64,000 nucleotides of DNA, from NCBI RefSeq assembly GCF_023701695.1, contig NZ_JAJOZC010000001.1, forward strand, positions 124,001-188,000. The letters are read 5' to 3'. Made by a program: the position numbers and the translations under genes. The notes below the pieces were generated by a model. That model did no database searches and was not told the origin of the DNA. It saw only the letters and a list, made by a program, of their open reading frames with translations. Source of the stretch: Streptomyces sp. RKAG290. Its GTDB lineage: Bacteria > Actinomycetota > Actinomycetes > Streptomycetales > Streptomycetaceae. Of the stretch, positions 52,793-60,612 are shown one piece after another (the stretch's first letter is position 1; every line of letters starts with the position of its first letter).

Positions 52793-53952
52793 CAGTCGGT
52801 GGTGTCCTTCCGGATGGTCCGCAGGCCCGGTACGTCCCAGTCGGCGGCGACGGCCTCGGTGTCGGCGCCCGGCCGGGCCGGGCCGCTGTGCACCGATGCG
52901 GGCGTGGCCGAGAACCGGGGTGCGGGCGCGGGCTGGGTGAGTCCGCTGTGTTCGACGAAGGTGGCGCGGGCGGCGAGGTGCGGGTGGTGCGGTGCCTCGC
53001 GGAGCGAGAGGACGGGCGCCACACACGCGTCCGAACCGGCGAAGACCTCGGTCCACTCGCTACGGGTACGGGTGCGGAACCGGGCGGCGACGACCGCGCG
53101 CAGCTCCTCCCAGCGGGAGGGGTCGCCCCGGTCGGGTGCCGTCGCCCCGAGGCCGAGCAGCTCGGTGAACTCGTCGTAGAACCGCTTCTCCAGCGGGCCG
53201 ACCGCCATGTACTCGCCGTCCGCGGTCTCGTACGAGCCGTAGAACGGGCAGCCGCCGTCGAGGAGGTTGGAGCCGCGCCGGTCCTGCCAGCTGCCGGCCG
53301 CCAGCATTCCGTGGATCATCGTCGCGAGGTGGGCCGCGCCGTCGACGATCGCCGCGTCGACGACCTGGCCGGTGCCGCCGGGGGTACGGGCGTGCTGGAG
53401 GGCGGCGAGGACGCCGACGACGAGGTAGAGCGAGCCGCCCGCGTAGTCGCCGAGCAGGTTGGCCGGGACGGTGGGCGGCTCGCCCGGCTTCCCGATCATG
53501 GACAGGGTGCCGGTGAGGGCGATGTAGGAGATGTCGTGCCCGGCCCGGTCGGCGAGCGGCCCGTCCTGGCCCCAGCCGGTCATCCGCCCGTAGACGAGCC
53601 GCGGATTGCGGTCCAGGCAGGCGGCGGGGCCGACCCCGAGGCGCTCGGCGACGCCGGGCCGGTAGCCCTCGATCAGGATGTCCGCCCGCTCGGCCAGGCC
53701 GAGAACCGTCTCCGGGCCGTGCTCGGCCTTGAGGTCGACGAGCACCGAGCGCTTGTTGCGGTTGGTGAGGTCATGGGCCGGATCGATGCCGAGCCCGGCG
53801 CCGCCGGGCCGGTCGACCCGCACCACGTCGGCGCCCAGATCGGCCAGGAGCATCGCGGCGAACGGGCCGGGGCCGATGCCCGCCAGTTCGACCACGCGCA
53901 CCCCGGCGAGCGGGCCCCGCGGGCCGTGCGCGCCGTTGCCTGTCGTTGCCAT
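52792..53952 (-). CDS. CaiB/BaiF CoA transferase family, alpha-methylacyl-CoA racemase-like
   Basis: 386 residues. His139 (RAGHDISYIALTG) and Asp169 (LLGDYAGG) lie 30 residues apart, exactly like the catalytic His126/Asp156 pair of mycobacterial alpha-methylacyl-CoA racemase, and GRMTGWGQDGPLA matches the same subgroup. It would epimerise 2-methyl-branched acyl-CoAs so that they can enter beta-oxidation, which fits a Streptomyces rich in branched fatty acids. ATG 53952 is preceded by GAGAGG six bases upstream; this ribosome site lies within a dispersed repeat copy. Confidence 0.92.
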   Translation of the reverse strand: MATTGNGAHGPRGPLAGVRVVELAGIGPGPFAAMLLADLGADVVRVDRPGGAGLGIDPAHDLTNRNKRSVLVDLKAEHGPETVLGLAERADILIEGYRPGVAERLGVGPAACLDRNPRLVYGRMTGWGQDGPLADRAGHDISYIALTGTLSMIGKPGEPPTVPANLLGDYAGGSLYLVVGVLAALQHARTPGGTGQVVDAAIVDGAAHLATMIHGMLAAGSWQDRRGSNLLDGGCPFYGSYETADGEYMAVGPLEKRFYDEFTELLGLGATAPDRGDPSRWEELRAVVAARFRTRTRSEWTEVFAGSDACVAPVLSLREAPHHPHLAARATFVEHSGLTQPAPAPRFSATPASVHSGPARPGADTEAVAADWDVPGLRTIRKDTTD

Positions 53953-54049
53953 CCAGGGCCTCTCGTTCGGATCGTGCCGGGCTCGCGTGCCCTGGCGCCG
54001 CGCCTCGTGGCGTTGTCGTCAGTCGCCGACGCTCAGCGTGGACTCCCAG
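53953..54049. repeat. Copy of the dispersed intergenic repeat in the 5' leader of the beta-oxidation operon
   Basis: From the base next to the ATG outward. Read on the plus strand it starts CCAGGGCCTCTCGTTCGGAT and continues through GCCGGGCTCGCGTGCC and GGCGTTGTCGTC to GCTCAGCG. The same order, with about one difference per ten bases, occurs in reverse at about 36330-36433. The GAGAGG ribosome site of the CoA-transferase gene lies within it. Confidence 0.7.
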
Positions 54050-54079
54050 CGGTATGACACAACCGATGTAACACCGATG

Positions 54080-54108
54080 ATGCTAAGAACCCACCGCGCT
54101 CCGCACAA
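54080..54108 (-). promoter_or_regulatory. Promoter of the AMACR/beta-oxidation operon
   Basis: On the minus strand TTGTGC (54108-54103), 17 bases, TAGCAT (54085-54080). Transcription would start near 54073, giving a leader of about 120 bases that contains the dispersed repeat. Confidence 0.55.
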
Positions 54109-54120
54109 CCCCTTGGGGCG

Positions 54121-54134
54121 AGCAAGCGCTTAGT
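54121..54134. promoter_or_regulatory. Operator-like AAGCGCTT palindrome upstream of the beta-oxidation promoter
   Basis: AGCAAGCGCTTAGT with the perfect 8-base core AAGCGCTT, 12 bases upstream of the -35. Motifs of this kind are common before acyl-CoA genes controlled by TetR-family regulators in actinomycetes. The cognate regulator is not in the window next to it. Confidence 0.5.
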
Positions 54135-54242
54135 TCTTTTCGGCCGATCCTCCCCCACGAAGCCCTCCCGGCTGCACACCGCCACGTCCGGCTCCGCTAC
54201 CCTCTGCCTGCTACATCGGCGCCGGCCCCTGCGGAGGCACTC

Positions 54243-55433
54243 GTGAACAGGCAGAACGGGGCACAACGCCCCTATGACGTAGTCCTCTTCGGCGCCACGG
54301 GGTTCGTGGGCGTCCTGACCGCCGAATACCTGGCCTCCCATGCACCGGACGGCTGCCGTTGGGCCCTGGCCGGCCGCAACCGCGCCAAACTGGAGCAACT
54401 GCGACACCGTCTGACGGCCCTGGATCCACGCTGCGCGGACCTCCCCCTGCTGCACGCCGACGCGGACGACGCCGGATCGCTGCGCGAACTGGCCGAATCC
54501 ACTCATGTGGTGGCCACGACGGTCGGCCCGTACGTCTGGTACGGAGAGCAGCTCGTCGCCGCCTGTGCCGAGGCGGGGACGGACTACGCGGACCTCTCCG
54601 GCGAGCCGGAGTTCGCCGACCGGATGTACCTGGAGCACGACGCCAGGGCGCGTGAGACGGGCGCCCGGATCGTGCACGCCTGCGGCTTCGACTCCGTACC
54701 GCACGACCTCGGTGTGTACTTCACGGTCCAGCAACTGCCCGAGGACGTGCCGCTGCGCATCGACGGATTCGTCCGCAGCAACGCCGCCTTCTCCGGCGGC
54801 ACCTTCGCCTCCGCGCTCACCGCGATGGGCCGCGGCCCGCAGATGCTGCGCGCCGCGAAGGAGCGCCGGCTGCACGAGCCGCGTCTGGTCGGCCGCCGCG
54901 CCCGCGCCCCGCTCGGCGCGCCCCGCTTCAGCACGGAGACCGGCACCTGGGCGCTTCCGCTGCCCACGCTCGACGCCCAGATCGTGGAGCGCTCGGCCCG
55001 CGCGCTGCCCCGCTACGGCCCCGACTTCCGCTACCGGCACTACGCCTCGGTCAAGCACCTGCCGGTGGCCCTGGGCGGTACGGCGGCGATGGGTGCCCTG
55101 CTGGGTGTCGCGCAGGTGCCGGCCGCACGGGCCTGGCTGATGGACCGGTACGAGCCGGGCTCGGGCCCGGACGCGGAGCGCAGGCGGCGCAGCTGGTTCA
55201 CGGTCCGGTTCGTGGGCGAGGGCGGCGGCCGCCGGGTGTTCACCGAGGTATCGGGCGGCGATCCGGGCTACGACGAGACGGCGAAGATGCTCGCGGAGTC
55301 CGCGCTGTGCCTGGCGCTGGACGAGCTGCCGACGGTGTCGGGGCAGGTCACCACGGCCGTCGCGATGGGCGACGCGCTGGGGGAACGGCTGCGGGCGGCC
55401 GGACTGGGCTTCCGGGTGGCATCGGTGCGCTAG
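54243..55433 (+). CDS. Saccharopine-dehydrogenase-like NAD(P)-binding protein (trans-acting enoyl reductase type)
   Basis: 396 residues. N-terminal Rossmann motif VVLFGATGFVGVLTAEYL (residues 13-30), then WALAGRNRAKLEQL and TVGPYVWYGEQLVAACAEAG, features shared with the mycobacterial trans-acting enoyl reductase Rv2953 and related putative oxidoreductases. Members act on lipid intermediates, so proximity to beta-oxidation genes is suggestive, but the substrate is unknown. GTG 54243 has GGAGG 11 bases before it. Confidence 0.85.
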   Translation: MNRQNGAQRPYDVVLFGATGFVGVLTAEYLASHAPDGCRWALAGRNRAKLEQLRHRLTALDPRCADLPLLHADADDAGSLRELAESTHVVATTVGPYVWYGEQLVAACAEAGTDYADLSGEPEFADRMYLEHDARARETGARIVHACGFDSVPHDLGVYFTVQQLPEDVPLRIDGFVRSNAAFSGGTFASALTAMGRGPQMLRAAKERRLHEPRLVGRRARAPLGAPRFSTETGTWALPLPTLDAQIVERSARALPRYGPDFRYRHYASVKHLPVALGGTAAMGALLGVAQVPAARAWLMDRYEPGSGPDAERRRRSWFTVRFVGEGGGRRVFTEVSGGDPGYDETAKMLAESALCLALDELPTVSGQVTTAVAMGDALGERLRAAGLGFRVASVR

Positions 55434-55440
55434 CGCGGTG

Positions 55441-55605
55441 TCAGAGGATCCATGAGGTCAGGGTGTAGAGCATCGCTCCGGCCCAGACGGACGCCACCGC
55501 ACCCCCGAGCAGCATGCCCACCGCCACACGGCGCTGAGCAGGGTGGAGGGGTGCGGTTCGGGCGGACGTACGAGATGCGTTCATGTGTCCAGACTGCCCG
55601 CTCAT
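55441..55605 (-). CDS. Small single-pass membrane protein, function unknown
   Basis: 54 residues from ATG 55605 (or 47 from ATG 55584). A basic N-terminus with HPAQRRVAVG precedes one helix, MLLGGAVASVWAGAMLYTLT, then SWIL. No family recognised. The arrangement of a short Arg-rich stretch and one helix looks like a real small protein, but neither start has a good ribosome site. It ends 8 bases from the convergent upstream gene. Confidence 0.45.
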   Translation of the reverse strand: MSGQSGHMNASRTSARTAPLHPAQRRVAVGMLLGGAVASVWAGAMLYTLTSWIL

Positions 55606-55671
55606 GATCGTCTGACGCCATCCGTACGGATACTCAGACGGCCGCACGTCCGTGCCCCCTCCCGCCGGCCC

Positions 55672-56349
55672 TCAGGCGGTCGCCTCGCGCAGCGCCCGCC
55701 GGCAGAGTGCGTCGGCCCGCCGGGTGGTCTCGGGCTGGCGGAAGTCGCGGGCCAGCAACAGCGTGTGCGCACAGGCGTTGTCGAGGCCGGTGCGGTGGCC
55801 GACGGAGACGAACACCGGTTTGGTGCCGTCCTGGGTGCGCAGTGCCCGGCCCACCTCCTCGTCGCCGTCGAGCAGCGGCGAGCAGTCGCCGCGACGCGGG
55901 CCCGGCTGTTCGTACGAGAAGGTGAACGGGTTCTTCGCGACGCCGATGACCGGAAGGCCGGTCAGCACGCCCAGGTGGCTGGCGAGCCCGAAGCGGCGCG
56001 GGTGCGCCCGCCCGTATCCGTCGCAGACGACGAGCCCGGGGTCGACCGGCAGGGCCTCCAGCGCGGCCAGCACGGTGGGGATCTCACGGAACGCCAGCAG
56101 CCCCGGGACGTACGGGAAGGTGACCCGGCCGGCGGCGGTGGCCTCGGCCACCACGTCGAGCGTGGCCGCGTCGAGCACGACGGCCGCAGCCACGACGACA
56201 TCGCGCGCGTCGTCGTAGGCGACGTCCACCCCGGTGACCCGGCCGGTGCCCGGCGGCGGTCCCGGTTCACCGAGCACCACCCGGGCGCGCAGGGCGTCCT
56301 GGACCGCGCGGGCCCCGGCCTCGTCGGAAGGCATCTGAAGTGTTGTCAT
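55672..56349 (-). CDS. nfi: Endonuclease V (deoxyinosine 3'-endonuclease)
   Basis: 225 residues. Cuts DNA one nucleotide 3' of deoxyinosine, starting alternative repair. Motifs: catalytic Asp in VTGVDVAY, TFPYVPGLLAFREIP (the strand-separating wedge PYxPG), VVCDGYGRAHPRRFGLASHL with metal-binding Asp and His, and GVAKNPF with the conserved lysine. Normal family length. Divergent from the YciI-like gene 57 bases away. Confidence 0.93.
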   Translation of the reverse strand: MTTLQMPSDEAGARAVQDALRARVVLGEPGPPPGTGRVTGVDVAYDDARDVVVAAAVVLDAATLDVVAEATAAGRVTFPYVPGLLAFREIPTVLAALEALPVDPGLVVCDGYGRAHPRRFGLASHLGVLTGLPVIGVAKNPFTFSYEQPGPRRGDCSPLLDGDEEVGRALRTQDGTKPVFVSVGHRTGLDNACAHTLLLARDFRQPETTRRADALCRRALREATA

Positions 56350-56392
56350 GGTGGCGACCAGCGTAGATCGTCCGGCCGCGGACCCCGTCCCG

Positions 56393-56398
56393 TAGCCT
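56393..56398 (+). promoter_or_regulatory. -10 box of a leaderless promoter for the YciI-like gene
   Basis: TAGCCT, seven bases, ATG 56406, with no ribosome-binding site between. Confidence 0.5.
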
Positions 56399-56405
56399 GG
56401 CGATC

Positions 56406-56699
56406 ATGTTCGTACTTGAGCTGTCCTACACCGCCCCGCTGGACCGCGTCGACGCGCTGATGAAGGAGCACGTCAGCTGGCTCGACGCGCAGTACGCGGC
56501 AGAGGTGTTCATCGCCTCCGGCCGCAAGAACCCGCGCGACGGCGGGGTCGTTCTCGCGGTCGGCGACGACCGGGCCGCGATCGAGCGGCTCGCGGCGACC
56601 GACCCCTTCGTCGTGAACGGCGTCTGTGCCTACCGGATCACGGAGTTCATCGCCACGAAGACGTCGCAGGCGCTCGCCCCGTACCGTCAGCAGCCGTGA
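56406..56699 (+). CDS. YciI-family protein
   Basis: 97 residues. The fold's conserved His is in LMKEHVSWLDAQ, with a central ASGRKNPRDGGVVLA and the conserved aspartate/proline of LAATDPFVVNGVCAYRITEF. YciI-like proteins are ferredoxin-like dimers, sometimes acting as small hydrolases or dehalogenase-like enzymes. Function in Streptomyces unknown. Probably leaderless. Confidence 0.88.
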   Translation: MFVLELSYTAPLDRVDALMKEHVSWLDAQYAAEVFIASGRKNPRDGGVVLAVGDDRAAIERLAATDPFVVNGVCAYRITEFIATKTSQALAPYRQQP

Positions 56700-56709
56700 C
56701 CCGCTTCGG

Positions 56710-57813
56710 TCACAATCCGCTGAGCCTCGCCGCACGCCCCTGCTCGCCCGCTGCCCAGCAGCTCCCGTCCGCGGTGCAGTCGACCGTGTCGTAGGAACCG
56801 GTGTCGACCGTGCGCCAGGTGCGGCCGCCGTCCGTGCTGAGGTCCGTGCCTGCCGGGCCGACCGCCACCGCGGCCGACCGGCTGTGCGGCAGCCAGGCGA
56901 CGCCCGAGCGGTAGGCGGCGGGAGCGGCGGCCGACTGCCGCCAGCTGCGGCCGCCGTTGTCCGTGACGGCGGAGGCGAGGGGCGACTGCTGGTCGGGGCG
57001 GTAGTCGCCGCCGACCGCGATGCCGTGGGTGCGGTCGCGGAAGGCCAGGCCGAAGACCCCGCGGGCCGGGTCGCCTGCCGGGACGGTCGATTCAGCGGCC
57101 TTCCAGGTGAGTCCGCGGTCGCCCGAGTGCAGGACGCGGGCGGTGGCCGCGCCGCCGGTGGCCAGCCAGACGTCCCTGGGGCCCGAGCTCACCAGGCACT
57201 GCCCACTGGCCGCGAACCCCGCCTCGCCGTCCTGTGCGGCGGGCATGCCCTTGTCGGGGAGTACCCGCCAGCTGCGGCCGCCGTCCGTGGTGGACAGGAT
57301 GCGGAACCGCCCGTCCACGGGATCGCTCATGGCCAGCCCGTGCCGGCTGTCGAAGAAGGTGAGGCAGTCGTAGAAGGCGCGGGCGTCGCTGTTGCGGAAG
57401 GACTCGGTCCAGGTCGCTCCCCCGTCGTCGGTGCGCAGCACCCGGGACGCCTCCCCTTCGCCGATGGCCAGCACCACGGCCCGCCGGGCGTCGAAGGCCT
57501 CGATGTCGCGGAACTCCAGCTCCGCCACGTCCGCCCCGGGCGGGGAGACGTCGCGCCAGTGCCGGCCGCCGTCAGCGGTGCGCAGCACCGTGCCCTTCGT
57601 GCCCGCGAGCCAGGCCGTGCGGCTGTTCACCGCAGCCAGGCCGCGGAAGCGGGCATCGGTTCCGGTGGCGGTAGGCGTCCGGACCGGACCGTGAGGGGGC
57701 CGGTGCCGCTCCCCGGGTGTTGCGTGAGCTGCCGGTGCGGCCAGAGCGGCGGCCAGCGCCGCCCCGCACAGGCCCAGTGACATCAGTCGTCGCGTCTTCC
57801 CCTTGGCCCTCAT
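56710..57813 (-). CDS. Secreted beta-propeller protein with BNR/Asp-box repeats (Ycf48/sialidase-like fold)
   Basis: 367 residues. A signal peptide from ATG 57813 (RRLMSLGLCGAALAAALAAP, cleavage after AHA). At least six Asp-box motifs of the S/T-x-D-x-G-x-x-W kind: TADGGRHW, TDDGGATW, TTDGGRSW, SGDRGLTW, TDNGGRSW and STDGGRTW. These mark turns of a beta-propeller. No sialidase catalytic residues are obvious, so binding or an assembly role (as for Ycf48) is as likely as catalysis. An upstream in-frame start at 57858 would place a non-hydrophobic stretch before the signal and is less likely. Confidence 0.85.
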   Translation of the reverse strand: MRAKGKTRRLMSLGLCGAALAAALAAPAAHATPGERHRPPHGPVRTPTATGTDARFRGLAAVNSRTAWLAGTKGTVLRTADGGRHWRDVSPPGADVAELEFRDIEAFDARRAVVLAIGEGEASRVLRTDDGGATWTESFRNSDARAFYDCLTFFDSRHGLAMSDPVDGRFRILSTTDGGRSWRVLPDKGMPAAQDGEAGFAASGQCLVSSGPRDVWLATGGAATARVLHSGDRGLTWKAAESTVPAGDPARGVFGLAFRDRTHGIAVGGDYRPDQQSPLASAVTDNGGRSWRQSAAAPAAYRSGVAWLPHSRSAAVAVGPAGTDLSTDGGRTWRTVDTGSYDTVDCTADGSCWAAGEQGRAARLSGL

Positions 57814-57996
57814 GGCGCTGGAAGCTAACCGACGGACTGCGCCGCGTCCAGGGTGCACCGCCTGTGAGCGGGCAGGTGATCAGCCAGCGGGGTGCGGTGA
57901 CGCAGCTCACTCGGTACCCGGGTGCACGGAACGGTGAATTCCGTCGTCTCCATGAATGCCGGGAACCGTTCATCCGGTCGCGAGAGGGAGCAGGTC

Positions 57997-58412
57997 GTGT
58001 CCACCGTTATCGAACAGTCCGTTCAGGCCCGCATGGTCGCATCCGCGCCGCAGATGGAAACACTTCCCGCCGTGCTGCAGTACGACCGCACCGACCCCTT
58101 CGCCGTCCGCATGGCGTTCCCCGCACCCGCGACGCTGGAGGGCACCGAGGTGTCCTGGGAGTTCTCCCGCGAGCTGCTCACGGCGGGGATGGAGACTCCG
58201 GCGGGCGTGGGTGACGTACGGATCAGGCCCTTCGGGTACGACCGTACGGTCCTTGAGTTCCACGCCGCCGAGGGGTCGCGATGGTGCACGTCCGCACGGC
58301 CGACCTGCGCCGTTTCCTTCGGCGGGCGCAGCATCTGGTCCCCGTCGGCGCCGAGCACCGGTTCCTGGATCTGGACGCGAGCCTGGCGGACCTGCTCGGT
58401 GACGCCTGCTGA
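57997..58412 (+). CDS. ssgD: SsgA-family sporulation/cell-division protein, SsgD-like, frameshifted as sequenced
   Basis: SsgA-like proteins occur only in morphologically complex actinomycetes and guide septation or wall remodelling. The restored protein has 138 residues, the family norm: LQYDRTDPFAVRMAFPAPAT, VSWEFSRELLTAGMETPAG, GDVRIRP, VLEFHAAEG, then after the break MVHVRTADLRRFLRRAQHLV and LDLDASLADLLGD. The break is at AGGGGTCGCG (58271-58280); one more G gives EGVAMVHV. As printed, the frame runs on in non-homologous sequence to 58470. GTG 57997 has AGGGAG upstream. The SsgD label rests on sequence likeness and gene neighbourhood from memory. Confidence 0.82.
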
Positions 58413-58475
58413 CCCGTCCTTGCTGCCCCCGTCCCTGCGGGGCCGGCCCGCCCGGACCGGGGCCCGTTAATTGGG

Positions 58476-58503
58476 TTGCCCCGCCCCGGGCCCTGCGTAC
58501 CGT
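58476..58503 (+). promoter_or_regulatory. Candidate promoter of the ABC-F gene
   Basis: TTGCCC, 16 bases, TACCGT. The implied start near 58510 gives a leader of about 235 bases, long for this genome. Confidence 0.45.
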
Positions 58504-58566
58504 TTGCGTTGTCCTTGTCGTCGCCGATCGGAGCAGGACGTTGCTCGTCTGAGGTCTTGAGACACC

Positions 58567-58614
58567 GTGTCGCACCGTCTCGTGTTCTTTACACGTCCGT
58601 GTGCCCGAGTGTGA
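58567..58614 (+). CDS. Possible 15-residue leader peptide for the ABC-F gene
   Basis: GTG 58567 to TGA 58614 encodes MSHRLVFFTRPCARV. GAGG lies 12 bases upstream, a little far for a strong ribosome site. Antibiotic-resistance ABC-F genes are often induced by ribosome stalling on such short leader frames; here the frame lies 130 bases before the structural gene, with competing hairpins between. Regulatory role is inference. Confidence 0.35.
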   Translation: MSHRLVFFTRPCARV

Positions 58615-58656
58615 CCTCAGCTCTTCGAGCCGTCCTCCGTGACCAGGGCCTTCCTC

Positions 58657-58683
58657 TTCCGTAACCGGAATCCTTCCGTGGAA
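58657..58683 (+). promoter_or_regulatory. Attenuator-like competing hairpins
   Basis: Four short segments alternate: TTCCG (58657-58661), CGGAA (58666-58670), TTCCG (58674-58678), GGAA (58680-58683). Segments 1-2, 2-3 and 3-4 can each pair, the layout of an attenuation switch, though the stems are only 4-5 base pairs. Confidence 0.3.
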
Positions 58684-58744
58684 CGCCAGTGACCGGTGTC
58701 TCATCCCGTTGCCCCTGACCTTCCTCGCAACCGGGAGATTCCTC

Positions 58745-60376
58745 ATGTCATCCCCTCTCGCCCACATCACCTGCTCGTCGCTCTCCTTCGCCTGGCCCGA
58801 CGGCAGCGAGGTGCTCGACGACTTCCAGCTCACCGTGGGGCCCGGCAGGACGGGCCTCATCGGTGTCAACGGCGCCGGCAAGTCGACCCTGCTACGGCTG
58901 ATCGCCGGTGAACTCACCCCTACCGAGGGCCACATCAGGATCGCCGGCGAGGTCGGCTACCTGCCGCAGAATCTGGTCCTGGACACCGGTCTGCGGGTCG
59001 ACGCGGCCCTGGGCATCGCCGCGACCCGTGCGGCGCTGCACGCCATCGAGGCGGGCGACGTCGGCGAGGACCGGTTCGCGGCCGTCGGTGACGACTGGGA
59101 CGTGGAGGAGCGGGCTCGCGCCACGCTCGACCAGCTCGGTCTCGGACACGTCGGGCTCGACCGCACGATCGGTGAGATGTCCGGCGGGGAGTGCGTGCTG
59201 CTGCGGCTGGCCGCGCTGCTGCTGGCCCGGCCGGAGGTGCTGCTGCTCGACGAGCCGACGAACAACCTGGATCTGTACGCGCGTGAACGCCTGTACTCCG
59301 CGGTCGACGCGTGGAGCGGAGTCCTGGTGGTCGTCAGCCACGACCGGGAGCTCCTGGAGCGCGTCGACCAGATCGCCGACCTGCGGGACTCCGCGGTCAC
59401 CTGGTACGGCGGGAACCTCTCCGCGTACGAGGAGGCGCTCGCCGTGGAGCAGGATGCCGCCGAGCGCATGGTGCGGGTCGCGGAGGCCGATGTGCACCGG
59501 CAGAAGCGCGAACTCGCCGACGCGCAGGTCAAGCTGGCCCGGCGCAAGCGTTACGGGCAGAAGATGCAGGAGAGCAAGCGCGAACCGAAGATCGTCATGG
59601 GCGCCCGCAAGCGCGCCGCCCAGGAGTCGGCCGGCAAGCACCGCATCATGCACGCCGACCGGCTGGCGGAGGCGAAGGAGCGCCTGGACGACGCGGTCGA
59701 GGCGGTGCGGGACGACGACGAGATCCGGATCGAGCTGCCGCACACCAAGGTCCATCCGGGCAGCGGCGTGCTGGTCCTGCGGGATCTGGAACTGGCCTAC
59801 GGGGCACGGGTCCAGGGCTCGCTCGAGGTGCGGGGTCCGGAGCGCATCGCTCTGGTGGGACGCAACGGGGCCGGCAAGACCACCTTGCTGCGGACGCTCG
59901 TCGGTGAGCTGGCACCGGTGTCCGGCGAGGCGACCGTGCAGCTCCCGACGCGGTTCCTGCCGCAGCGGCTGGACGTGCTCGACGACGGGCTGAGCGTGGT
60001 GGAGAACGTGGCACGGTTCGCACCGGAGGCCACGGACAACGGGATCAGGGCGAGGCTGGCACGCTTCCTGTTCAAGGGGGCACGGGCGGACAGGCTCGCG
60101 GCGACCCTGTCGGGCGGGGAGCGGTTCCGCGCGACCCTGGCCGCGCTGCTGCTGGCCGAGCCGGCGCCCCGGCTGCTGATGCTGGACGAGCCGACGAACA
60201 ACCTGGACATGGCGAGCGTGCGCCGGCTCACCGCGGCACTGGACGCGTACGAGGGAGCACTCATCGTGGCGAGCCACGACGTGCCGTTCCTGGAGTCCCT
60301 AGGGGTCACGCGCTGGCTGCTGCTGGACGGCGAGCTGCGGGACACCACGGCCGAGGAGGTGCGGGCGGGGATGTGA
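58745..60376 (+). CDS. ABC-F family ATPase, possible antibiotic-resistance type
   Basis: 543 residues, two ABC domains. Walker A GVNGAGKST (40-48) and GRNGAGKTT near 380; signatures MSGGECVLLRLAAL and LSGGERFRATLAAL; Walker B LLLDEPTNNLDL and LMLDEPTNNLDM. The interdomain linker has ADVHRQKRELADAQVKLARR and KRYGQKMQESKREPKIVMGA. There is no membrane domain. The long leader with a candidate leader peptide is a hallmark of inducible ABC-F resistance genes, so ribosome protection is a reasonable guess. ATG 58745 follows CCGGGAG. It differs strongly from the ABC-F protein at 34531-36168. Confidence 0.9.
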   Translation: MSSPLAHITCSSLSFAWPDGSEVLDDFQLTVGPGRTGLIGVNGAGKSTLLRLIAGELTPTEGHIRIAGEVGYLPQNLVLDTGLRVDAALGIAATRAALHAIEAGDVGEDRFAAVGDDWDVEERARATLDQLGLGHVGLDRTIGEMSGGECVLLRLAALLLARPEVLLLDEPTNNLDLYARERLYSAVDAWSGVLVVVSHDRELLERVDQIADLRDSAVTWYGGNLSAYEEALAVEQDAAERMVRVAEADVHRQKRELADAQVKLARRKRYGQKMQESKREPKIVMGARKRAAQESAGKHRIMHADRLAEAKERLDDAVEAVRDDDEIRIELPHTKVHPGSGVLVLRDLELAYGARVQGSLEVRGPERIALVGRNGAGKTTLLRTLVGELAPVSGEATVQLPTRFLPQRLDVLDDGLSVVENVARFAPEATDNGIRARLARFLFKGARADRLAATLSGGERFRATLAALLLAEPAPRLLMLDEPTNNLDMASVRRLTAALDAYEGALIVASHDVPFLESLGVTRWLLLDGELRDTTAEEVRAGM

Positions 60377-60553
60377 GGGGCAGGAGCGGGAAAGGGCCTG
60401 GCAGGGCCTCGGGCCGGGCCCGGCCATTTCCTCTTCCTGAAGCCGCTTCCCGCGCTTACCTGACCCTCCGCACACGCCACTGACCTGGACAGATGACGTA
60501 ACGTGACCTACCTTCGCCGGGACGGGCTTGGCGTCGGCCTTACTGCCGCTTTA

Positions 60554-60586
60554 ACCTACGGTCTCGTAACCTACGAAGCCGTAGGT
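60554..60586. promoter_or_regulatory. Operator array upstream of the acyl-ACP desaturase gene
   Basis: ACCTACGG (60554-60561), then the inverted repeat ACCTACG-AAGC-CGTAGGT (60569-60586). A further ACCTAC lies at 60506. The array ends 26 bases before the gene and overlaps the likely promoter, so a repressor acting on membrane-lipid unsaturation is plausible. Confidence 0.6.
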
Positions 60587-60612
60587 AATTCTCCCGTCCC
60601 CAGGAGCCCCCC

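Larger units (their letters stand above)
58413..58744. other. Long 5' region of the second ABC-F gene
   Basis: 332 bases without a normal-sized gene. It contains a promoter candidate (58476-58503), a 15-codon leader-like frame (58567-58614) and a series of mutually exclusive short hairpins (58657-58683). Confidence 0.6.
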
